From positions 5,301,771 to 5,361,770 of the forward strand of contig NC_049995.1 in NCBI RefSeq assembly GCF_000003815.2: a stretch of DNA of 60,000 nucleotides. Reading direction: 5' to 3'. The number at the start of each line of letters is the position of its first letter. Position 1 is the first letter of the stretch. This DNA comes from Branchiostoma floridae. Lineage: Eukaryota > Chordata > Leptocardii > Amphioxiformes > Branchiostomatidae. The notes under the pieces were generated by a model, which saw only the letters and a program-made list of their open reading frames with translations, ran no database searches and had not been told where the DNA came from. The position numbers and the translations under genes are program-made. Of the stretch, positions 1 to 12,200 are shown piece after piece.

Positions 1-238
1 TCGACCTAAGATTGTTTGTTTTTTTGCGTTCTTTCTATGTTCTGAATATTCTGTGACACAAATATAACTTATGACTTTCATTTCAAACGCAAAAATAAAA
101 TAATTTCTGCTATTTACTAGAAGATAAATTGATTTTCATCCCAAAATGGTTGTAATCATGAGATCATATGGTAGACACCATGTACGATATTTTTCGTACA
201 GCGACACTTTTTGGTCATCAGGTTACAAAAGATCCGAC

Positions 239-3200
239 ATGGTGGCCGTCCCTAGCGTCAGTGGCGGGTTTTCCAGTATTCAGGTAAAATAAAACGTTTC
301 TTCTCCTCTTTTAACATTACTTCTCGACTCGTTTTAGTAGTTTGTATGTACAAACTTGTATTTTGTACATGCTATGTCGAATTTAAAGTCATCTTGAGCA
401 TCCACAGACCACAGTGTTAGTTTCCGCCAGTTAAACTTTGATGCCCCCCTCCCCAGTAAAACTGAAAGTTAACGAAATTTTCTATCATCCATGGAATTAG
501 ATAGGAAAGACTAAAAAGAAATTGTACTTGGAAGTTACTAATATTGCCGCAAAACTACCGAAGTCACGGGTTCCTCTCTCAGCACTCGGTGTCCAGTGCG
601 GAAGGTGCCTTCCGCACTGGAAGTCTTGTGCCGAAGTTACGTCCGCACTAGGTGTCCAGTGGTGACACGACTTGAGCACTGGAAAACTCCGAATCAGCAC
701 TGGAAACCGAGTGCTGACAGTACCTTCCGCACTGGAAAACAAGTGACGACAATTCTCCCGCACTTGAAATTGAGTGCTGACAGCCTGCCTCCGATACGTT
801 GTAATATTTGGCAATGTTAATCATTAAAAAAAAAGTTATGAAGTATTGACCAAAATCAACACAACCTCCCCAAATGTTTCGATGATGGTATGATAGACTC
901 TGCCACTAGAATCGCCACTCCCCCAATTTCTAGTAGCTTTGAAGTGTAATGTGATGCACCTGGGAAATGCAACATGCTAGGATGGTTTCCATGCCAACCT
1001 TTCCCTTGGCACGCGCCGGTGGCGGCACAGCTCATCATGCACACACAGGCGGTAGATGTCAACAAAGACTATGAAACCTGCACGCGCCACTGCTGACTGA
1101 CGGCAACTTTCAACAATATAAACAACAGATTTGCGTGGGGAAAATGATAGTTTTTTTAGATCCCGCTGTCGTCTAAAAGCTTAAACTCAGCACTAGAAAG
1201 TCCCAGTACTTTTTGGACACGAGCACTAGAAACCCAGTGCTGAAAGGTCCTGAAATGATCATAGCACTCGGCTTCTAGTGCTGAAGTGATCTTAGCACTC
1301 GGCTTCCTGTGCCGAAAAGTCACCGAGCACTGGAAAACCCAGTGCGGAACCCGTGACTTAGGTAGATCGGCACTCGGTTATCCAGTGCTGAATGACCCCC
1401 GCACTGGGTAACCAGTGCTGAACGACCTTTCAACCAGCCTTACGCACTGGAAGCCGAGTGCTGAGCGGATTCCAGCACTGGAAAACGAGTGCTGAGCGGA
1501 CTTCAGCACTGGAAAACTAGTGCTTAGACAAGGTTCAGCTCTTGAATTCCAGTGCTGACGGGTCTTCAGCACTCGAACAAAGCCGTTCCGCACTGGAATT
1601 CCTGTGCTGAAGATTCTTCCGCACTGGGCCCCTAGTGTCGACGTCATTTTCTCCACGAATTCCGCACTGGGCGCCCAGTGCGGAACCCGTGACTTCGGTA
1701 TACTTGCAATATTGCCGTATATTGAACTGTTTTGTCGGCGCGACATATGTAGCTACCGATGAGTGTGAAAGTATGTTTCTAACAATCCGGATATCCATGT
1801 TGCAACAAAAAAACTTTGTCAACACGCACACGATCAAGTTCCATGGATCAGAGCTGTTGACGTGGTCAGTTTGGAAGTGCTTGAACCCCACATACACGTA
1901 CCTAGATACATGCCTTGTACTAGTAGTTTAATACAAATTTGTACAAATGACAGTATTCTACTACCATTTCCAGACCAAGTTTAATGCAGCCTTGGCCCAG
2001 AAAATCCCACAGAGATGTGCAGAACTGACTAAAATCATTGATGAACATCACACCAAGGTATGTCAACAGTTTTACTGTTTCTCAAATCTGTGTTCAATTA
2101 CTTCAATCTGTATACAGTAGTTATCTATTAACATTACAAACATGTATTTACACAAAAATGCAAAAAATTGGTTTTCTGATCAAATACTTAAGTATAAGTA
2201 ACTTTTTGTCAAAACTTTATTGGCCAGAACTTTAACATTTGTAAATTGTTTTTTTTTATAATCCTGTTATTGAATATGATGATCATGAAAAATAATGTTT
2301 TCTTTTTGTGTGTTTTGATCCAGGACCTTCATTCCATCTACACCACTTTGTTGGAGAACATCTTTGGGTTTAACTACTACACAGGATGGGGGCTGAAGAC
2401 TCTCAACAGGAAAACACAGCCAGTGAGTCCACATCAATACTTTCCTTCTCCAAATACATTATTGTGTTTTTGTTTGTTTGCAATACATGTTTGTATGATT
2501 CATGTTTTTATTTACAGGAGCTTGCAGACTACAGAATTTAAAATACCATAGCCAGGTTGCCCAGTACTAGTACATCATAATAGTCAACAATCTCGGCCAA
2601 ATGCTACATGTACATGTACATGGCCATGAACATTTTAGGCTGCCACAGGACCAAGGCCTTATTCACAAGCTCTGCATACATCCATTCTGATGACTTTAAT
2701 TGTTCAACATTATTACATGTAGTTAAGTTTACAGGTCCTTCGGTGTAATGTAAACAGCTGCTACCACGCCGTGTGCCTGCGAAGCTGGTGTGTTATGCCG
2801 AAGGGCGGGTTTACCGGCTATATATATATACAGATACAGATACAGATACAAACAAATTATACGTAGTGTGGGCTAAGCAGAATATAAACAGGTTTGACTG
2901 CTGCATTTGGCCATACATGCATGTTCCTTTTCTCTCTAGGTGGAGTTCAATACAGTGAAAGCATTCCTGTGTCCAGGAGGGCCCATGTTCAGGCTCTTCT
3001 ACAAGCTGCAGTCTGATGCCTTCATCAGATATGAATTTCCTCTGTCCTGTTTACCAGTAGGTTCAACACTTACTTTTGAAGGTCTATGTACATGTATGAT
3101 GGTGACTTACTAAAACAGTACAGCAGTGCCCCCCGTCTGTCATTGGTATATTGCACCTGAATGTTACATCCATACAAATTCAATGACAGGGGTACATGAC

Positions 3201-6200
3201 ATTTACATAGTCCTTTACTAGTATGGTAAGCTCAATTGAAATAATCAGAAGTATTAAGGTGTATAATTTTTTATGATGTCAAAGTTTTCTTGGTCCTTCA
3301 GAACCATTAATTGTCATATAATATCATTTTACTAAGGTCAAGAAATTTCTGTATAAACATTTTCTTTCAGCAGTATCATGTATCAGGGCTCAAAATTCAT
3401 TTTTGGGATTAGGTGCACTGGTGCACCCAGCTTAAAATTGGGTGCACCAAAAAAATTTTGGGTGCACCACTTAAATTTAAGTAGAATGTAAAAAAAAACT
3501 AATAACAAAACTTAGTTACAAGCTGTCAAATTCTTAAACAAGTAACATGACAGACATTTTTATTATCTTTCTAACACTTAGATGTCAAGAATATGATGTA
3601 TACTAGTATACTCGATATCTTTCCATACATAAACCTAAGAAAATATTTGGGTGCACCCTGTGCATCCAATTTACCCTGTGCACCCACTGAAATAAATTGG
3701 GTGCACAGCTCCAAATTTGGGTGCACCTGGGTGCACATGCACCCAGTATTTCGAGCCCTGTGTATGCATAGATATTGTAATTAACATTTCTGCAGTTTAT
3801 TTATCAGTAGAGACTACATTGTATACCTACTACAGAATACCCCAAATGTTTGTACATGTGTTGATGAAACTTGTCCCCCTCCCCCATGTAGATCCCTACC
3901 AGGCTGGCCCTACAGGAGGGAGCTGTTCCTGTGTTCTACAGTAACAAACTACAGATGTTACAGCATGGACGTCCTGCCAGCTCACTCTCGCTCAGTATCC
4001 TTTATAGCAGTCCCAGCATTGTCTTATTTAAATCGTTCATACATTGTACTCAGGGTTTGAGAAAAATACTGTACTCTCACCTCTCAAATAGAAGTACCCC
4101 CTGGAATAAAAGTACCCCCCGGACAAATCTTCAAAATCTAATAAAAGTACCCCCTGGAATAAAAGTACCCCCCGGAAAAATACCAAATTGACATGTAAAC
4201 TGTGTCCATACTACTTCTGTCCAAGAGAAGATGATCAGGTAGGTTCTTTTTACTTATTTATGCCTGAGTACCAATGGTTTTTGGTGTATTTTGGGCAACT
4301 TGTCAGCTCATGTCTTTAAGATTTACCTTTACATCTTAAAAATTTGTAGTAAGTAAATGATAAACTAATTGGACATTGTAAAAACACTTATGGCAAAAAT
4401 TATTTTTGGCAAACATGACTATGCATGACTACATGTACATGTTTGTAAAATAAATAACCCCCAGTTCAGAAAGAAAGCTGGACAGCTCTAACAGTTTCAC
4501 AGCCTTCCAGAGCAATCCCCAGTGTAATTCCTACAATTTAGAGCTCTTTCATTCATGCCATTCATTGTACTACATCTATTATCTAGGGGAACAGTTCACT
4601 TGAATGCAGGGAAAGAACACATTTCAAGTTAGAAAAAGATTCGATGTTTATAGAAATACAAAAGGGTATTTTGTAATATTGTATTTCAAAATACTGAGTG
4701 GAAACTTAGAGACAATAGTAAATTGTTATTTGGCCATGTTTATCTTTAGAAAAGGTTACGGAGTAGTAACCAAAATAAACACAACTTCCCCAAATGTTTC
4801 GATCATAGACTCAGCACTGTAGCCACTCCCCCAAAAGTGTTACATGCATGAGAGACCTGAGAACTCTGTTGGAGCAAGGATAATCTTTTAGTTTTACAAC
4901 TTCACAAGCAGCATAAACTAGAATTTTTTCTCTATCCACAACTTTACCTGCAAGTTGGTAAAAAGAAATACATTTTAGTGTAGAAGTTACCAGGGAAAGA
5001 TCGACATATAGCTGAGAATGCGACATCTAACAGAAATGTTGTGATGGTTCCCATGCCAACGGCACAACCCTAGTAGACTTCCCGGCTCCATGATCACAGG
5101 CGGCACCGGCTCACAAAGCTTGAGTTATTTAACTCCGCCCCCTTGGAGGCGTGTTCCATTAGGAGAGGTCTACATGGGCTGGCATCACTGCCGGCCTCAA
5201 ACAATGTAAACAGAGATAAAATACATCGGAAATTTGAAGAGAACACACTTGAAACCTTTCCATATCTTTATTGGATTTTTTTTTTACTTGTCCAAGATTA
5301 GTTGCACACTTCTAAATTTACTTGCCGGTTAATGTGAAATCAAGCTAGTGGGTAATTTGAGACTTTTGCCGGAAAAGCTCTCAAGCTGCTTCTCTCAAGA
5401 AAACTCCGCCCTTCAGGGGGCGTTGGTCGCACGCGCCACTGCTGACTGTCGGCAACTTTCAACAATGTAAACAACAGATTTACGTGGGGAAAATGATACT
5501 TTTTAGATAGATTTAGTGAATTTTGAGCAAAAATACTGCGGAAATATGGGCAGAAAATTCCAACTTTCAATATTTGTGAGTTCCCTGGTTAGTCAAAAAA
5601 GCCCAAATTTGAAAAAAAAATAAACGTACCGTCTAAAATAAGGACGTACCGGGTGGATTCTGAGGCGGAAAAAAATAAACGTACCGGTACGTTTATTTGA
5701 GAGGTGAGAGTACCCACTCACTCACACTCACTATCGGGGTTAACGTCTGTTGTTCCCCATCCCTTGAGAGTTAGACGTGCTTGTACGTAGATGAGGGGGC
5801 TTGATGGCAGCTCTCCAGCGTCCTCTGTCACTTGGGTTGACACTGTGTAGGTTGAGGAATAAATACAACTGTACTGGCTCACCTAAACATTTGTGAAGGG
5901 TTACGTACGCATGTAAATGTTCAGGGTCTGGGCTCAAATGCCACCAATGTTGTAAACTTGTAGTAGAAGGCACTTTACAGGACTTTCCTCACTCCACCCA
6001 GGTGTAAAAATGGACACCTGACTTTGGTTGGGGAGGTGTACAGGCAATGGAAGGAGAGGGATGGGTTCTACCTCACAGTACCATGCTAAAAACCCACTGT
6101 CCCTACAGCCCGTAAAAAGGCTATGGGACTACCTTTACCTTTACTGTCTTTTAGATGAGAAAAATAGCTTTTGGAAACCCTAGCTTTGAAACTTTGTTAA

Positions 6201-9200
6201 CTCATGAAAGCTCAAATTGGCCTGTAGGCCACTTTTCATTGAGATCACTAGGGAAGAGGCAAGGGTCAGACAAAGTATATAACAGAAATAGTTTTACATA
6301 CATCATTGTATCTTGTGCCATCCTTAACCCCTGTCTTCCCAGATGCGTTTGAGTATTTCTTCTTCCAGTTTGCATACTTCATGGTTCACCCACAGAACCA
6401 CAAGGTGATGAACAACTGGGTCCTACCTGCCGACATGCTGTACCCGTGTCTACTGGAGGATTATCTCAACCACTTCCTCCCTGTGCAGGGGGAGCCTCCC
6501 ACACTACCCAACACTGGCAGTCCTATTGGTAATCATTGGTTTGTTGTTTTGCCTGACCATATCAGTAAAGATTGCTCAAAGATTGGGCACATTAACTGAT
6601 TAAGCCACAGGCCATTATTCAAGTGCTCGAAATGAAAGTCCATTGCTGGCAAAATGATTCTACAATTGTAGCAGCACAAAGTTCTTGAGCTCGTACAGGT
6701 CTTTGTTTTTTCTGTTTGTTTTACATAACCTGAGTAAACAGTCATTAGGTGTAACACACCAGTTTTCTACAATGAGTACAAGTTGCGTAAGACCCGACTG
6801 TAACTTGTACATGTAAGGTTTGATTCCCTCACAATTGGGAGGACCTCTACTCTTTTCGATGCATGTAAGTGTGGTGGGTTCTTTAACATGCTCATTAGGT
6901 TTTGCTGTCCTCAAACACAGGACCTCCAGCTTTATGTCTCATCTGACAAGATGTCCCTAACCAAAGTTAGTTACTCATTTTCACCTGAGGTAATAGAATA
7001 GGTATAAAGTGCCTTTCCTATGGGCACAACATTTGAGCCTGCAAAGGATTTGAAATCAAGAAACAATAGGTTCTAAATCAACAACCCTAGCCACAAGACC
7101 ACTTTGTCATGTTTTCTTGTGTACACAGGCAGCCCCCACTCCCCCTCCCACGTCAGACAACAATCCCCGGTCGGACCGTACCACCAGGGCCTGTCTTCCC
7201 CCTACGGGAGTCCGCACGCCAACGTGCTCGTCAGACGAGCGCTCATTAGCCAGGGTGTGGCCGCGGGCGATACCGGAGTCCACGAGTGCTGGCTGTCCGA
7301 GAGTTTCCTGCAGATTATGGCAGAGTTCTGGTTAAACCAAGTAAGGCTTGATACATGTACATACATTACACTTACAGTCAACTCAAACCTGTACTAGTGA
7401 CCTCTACATAAGGACCACCTGCTGGCCATTGTGGCCACATTTTATTGGTTTTATGAAACTTCATAACAGTAACCAAAGAACTTGATCACTAGAAATGATA
7501 TACATAGTAGCCACTTGCAATTGTCTACTCTAACCATTTTATTCAAGTCCCAAGCCTTGTGTTGCCCCCAAACCAAAATCCTCTTCTTATGTGTACATAC
7601 TCATTTGCTTTTATAGCATTTCTCACATCATTTTTTTTATTTTTCTAAATCATTTATTTGCATAGATTTTGCATTTGTGTTCAGATAGTTTGCCACTTTC
7701 TTTTGCTAAATAACATCAGATTTAGTTTTGCACATTTTGCAAGCACAATTCCACATTATCTTTTTACTTGGTAATTATATTAAGTTGTTTTGTTCTTGCT
7801 TTTGTTTAAAGCTTTTATTGTTAGATTTGCTAGATTAGCCTTTTTTGTTTGTTTGACTAACACTGCATGTTGTAACTAACCCGGCTTGTACTGAGTGTTG
7901 TGTTGCTTTACTTGTTTGCTGTTTTATCAGAATGCACTGAGGATCCCCACAGCCCAGTCAGAAGGAAAGTCTGCAACCTCACAGGGTGGTGTAAGTCCAC
8001 TGTAAACATAGCTCACTGGACTCATACACAGATTCATGACTGTAATGTTAGCTCGCTGATCTCCCACAGATCCATGACTGTAAACATAGCTCACTGATCT
8101 CATACTCAGATTCATTACTGTAAACATAGGTCTCTAATCTTATACACAGATTCATAACAGTTATCGTAAACATGACTCACTGATCAGATACACAGATTCA
8201 TGACTGTAAACATAGCTCACTGATCTCATCCACAGATTCATGACTGTAAACATAGCTTACTTGCATCATCCTCAGATTCATGACTGTAAACATCTTCTGA
8301 TATATTACCGGGCCTGTAAACATTGCTCACTGATCAGACAGACGGAGTCATGACTGTACACATATTTCGCTTATCTCATCCACAGATTCATAACTGTAAA
8401 CATAGCTCACTGATGTCATTCTCAGATTCATGACTGTAAACATAGCTGGCTAATCTCATCCACAGATTCATGACTGCTAACATACATGTAGCTGTGATCA
8501 ACAGTCATGACTAAACAGAGCTTTAAAGTTTAAATCAGTATGAATAATCTAGAAATATCTGAATTTAAGGAAATGGCAGAGTACAAAATAGTCAAGATAC
8601 TCTTATACTAAACAGTAATAGAGACATTACATCAGTAATCATAAATGTTAATAATGATTGTCATAAAGAATATGAATTAATTTTATAATCTATTCTAATT
8701 ATATGCTGCTATAATTACAGAAAGAAAGAATAACAGAAAACAATAGTCACTAATTTAATGCCAGTTTCTGAGAAGAAAGTGATTTTTGTTGTTGTTATTT
8801 AGAATTCTCTGGATGTGACGTACCGCGACCTTGCACAGCAGTTGAAGGACAGTTTCATGCCCAGTAAGGACCACGTGCGGATCGTCAGGATGCTGGTGAA
8901 ACACGTGCACTACTTCGCTAACAGCGCCAAGGAGGTGTCTGTAACATCGCCTTATCACTCTCCCTCACTCCCACCCATTGAGGAACTGAAAAGGTAAAGA
9001 CTCTGTCATATTTTTTATTTGTTTTCCAAAATCAATAAACTGCAAGGTGTAGCACACCAGTTTTGTAGGGCATGTATTAACTAATTCAAAAGGTATCGAA
9101 ATTTGAACCCATTGAGGAATTGAAAAGATAAAGCCTTTTACATTTTGTTTAGTTTTGCAAAGTCATAGACAGTTAAGTGCACACTGAGTAAGACTAGAGT

Positions 9201-12200
9201 GATATTTTCCTCCAGGATGGACCCATATGTACTGGTAAATGGAAAAAATTCTATCAATAAACTGAATTTGGCTACCCAGGCATCTGCAAATATTAATAAA
9301 CAATAAACAATTAATCTTTGTACCTGGCTTAGCTTTTTAGAAGAATTGTCTTTTCTTTCCATTGCAATGGCCACGTGACAAGAGTGTTCGCCTTGTACTT
9401 GACAAGCTTTGGGTCTGATTCTGGCCAAGACATACAAAAGAATTTTTAAACTAGAAAGGCCGACATTTGCTTAAGAGCAAATACAGCATATTTCAGCCAT
9501 ACCCCTTCCCACGCAACATTGGACGGTTCCAAATCACCCCTGCGCAAAAATGGAACATCCTCTTAACAGTACATTATCCCCCAAAGTGGACTGGTATTGT
9601 GAATTGATTCCAGGTAAAACAGAGCTTGCTTCTATTTTTCAGAAAATGACAATAATCACACCTTCCATTCAGAAAATTTTCATCATGACTGAAAATTGTT
9701 GAATGACTTCATGTAATGTTATTAACAATTTTCAGTACGATAACTAGGTGTAAGTTTACAAAAGTATAAGCTCCTTGTGATGTGGGTACATTTATTATTG
9801 CAGTGAACTTTTTTTATTCAAGTAGGGCATACGATTTAATAATTATCAAGCAGGTGCAGGTACTGTAGGAGCGTTCGTTTTCTTCAAGCTGTAAAACTGT
9901 TAAACTGTTTTTAAATTACTTTGTATGCAATCAGCCATCGAGCCTATTCTTATTTTAGTTTAACAACTTCCTGCCAGACCCGGAAGATACGATTGAACCT
10001 TGTTCGAGGGTTTCTTTTCGTCTGTCTGGTCAGTCTGTTCATACCCTGGCGCTGAGAGTGTTTTATTGGGCTGAAACTCTGGCAGTTTAAAGTTACTTAC
10101 AATTTAAATGTTCAAAGTTTATGTCAAACAACAACAGCACTAGGAAATGTGGCCACTATAGACAGGTGGTCACTATAGAGAAAATGCTGATCTATTGACT
10201 AGGAGCCATACGTTACACATGATTTCAGTACACTGATCATTAATCATATAAACATTGCACAGGTAAGCCAATTGTTTAGATGTACAATTAAGTTCAAATA
10301 ATTCTGAAGAGAAATATTGATGAGAAAATAATCATTCTCGCCACTGTCTAACTTATAATTACGTATCAAAACTAAACGCAGATTTTCTAACTAACGCACC
10401 TTTCGCCGACTTCATCAAAGGACCGCCGGCTATCAATCAAACACGGCTGTTGATTAGACTTAGAGTTTCAAACAGTCATGTGCTGTGTGCCAGTTGACAG
10501 CGAACTTCATGCTACGCGATGTTTTACATTGCTTGGACCTTCTTTCCTACAGCGGTGCTTCTACAAAATATTTAGACTGTAACACTGAGTCCCACATGTT
10601 TTATAGAATAGAATTTGACGCAGAACAGCGTTTTTTGCTGGGTATTTTTCTTGAAACATGTCCGTGGGAATATCAGCGAGGCGGCGACGTAGGGATATCA
10701 GACCGTCAACAAAAGTCGCACGGCGGCTAACGGCGCAGCGAAGATACTAGCGCTATAAATAAGCGCTTCAACTAAGGATGGCAACCCGTACAATATTTTT
10801 GTATACTGTTGAGCTAAGTAAAGTTTGTTGTTTATGAGGTTTTAGTTGTCTTTGAAGCTTTGACCCGAAATATCTTAAAGTCAAACTGCTGAAGAGAAGT
10901 AAGTGACTGCTACGATTATCGTAGATATGGCCCTAAAAAATTGATAAAAGAAGCCTTCTCAATAGTCTAAAATGCAAGAGCTTCCGGGGGGGCTTCGCCC
11001 ACCTGGGTCCCCCTCACAGTGGCCCTGCCCCTGGACCCCGCCTGGGACATTCGGCGGCCCCCGGACCCCTGTCCGACGCTTTGAAAAAATCCTGGCGAGA
11101 AGTCTGTACGGCCTGAGTCTTCAAGTTAACGTATTGTGTGGTCCCGCTTATGAATATTAATTAGCCTTCGCTTTCCTCTTCGCTGATTGGCTGAACCATT
11201 AATTGAATTAACTCTTCCTGCCGGCTAGACGCAGGTGCAGATGTCGGCTCTGTGGGGTGAACGTCCGAAAGGTCATGGCATGGAGAACGAAAGAAAACCA
11301 ATTTCCCCTAAAAAAGTGCTGTAATTAAGCCTTTTACAGTACTTTATGCCAAAAATTTTACTTGGATCATTTTACCAACTATCTTATGCCTATCTATACC
11401 AAATGTTACTCATACCAGGGTACAGGGGTGCAAAATATACCGTTATAAGACCGTCAACAACAGTCGCACGGAGCTAACAGCGCAGCGAAAATACCATCGC
11501 TAGCGTTTCAACTTCGGATAACAAGTTATAAGTACTGTTGAACTCAGTAACGTTAAAGTTTGTTTTAGTTGCCTTTGACGGTTTGACCTGAAATAGTGTT
11601 ACGCTAAACTCCTGAAGAGAAGTTAAGTGACTGCTGCGATTATCATAGATATGCCCCTAAGAACTGATACAATATAAAGCCTTCTGAATAGTCTAAAATG
11701 AGAGAGCCTTAGGCGGGCTTCGCTCCCCCTGGCGGGAACACTGCTATATACGGGATCATGAGGCCCCACTTATGAATATTAATTAGCCTTTGGCCTCCTC
11801 TTCGCTGATTGGCTAGGTCTTTGATTCAATTAACTCTCCGGCTGACGCGCACAGGTGTGGCTCTGTGTGGGGTCACGGAAGGTCACGTCAGGAGGCCAAA
11901 AGAAAACAAATTTCCCCTCAGAAAAGTGCCAAAATTAATCATTTTAAAGTTGTTTATGTCAAAAATTTTACTTGATTCTTGTTACCAAGTATCTAATGCC
12001 TATCTATACCACATTTCAGGTCATTTAATTGTAATACCAGGGTACAGGAGACAAAAGTGTCCTTTTTTGGTCAAAAATTGGCCAAAAATCGCAAAAATAA
12101 GCATTTTGTTGCACTGTACACCAAAAGTGTTATTGAATTTATATGAAGGGATTATCAAGGCACATCTGTGTCAAATTTCAGCTCATTCGGTTGCAATACC

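Noticed and set aside
572-1695. CRISPR-like repeat-spacer array
   Set aside because: Repeats are degenerate dyads with irregular short spacers in an intron of an animal gene; no cas genes are present.
572-1746. Overlapping open frames of about 100-120 codons in both directions
   Set aside because: The dyad repeats make both strands open; the frames contain only repeat-derived peptides and sit in SMPD4 intron 1.
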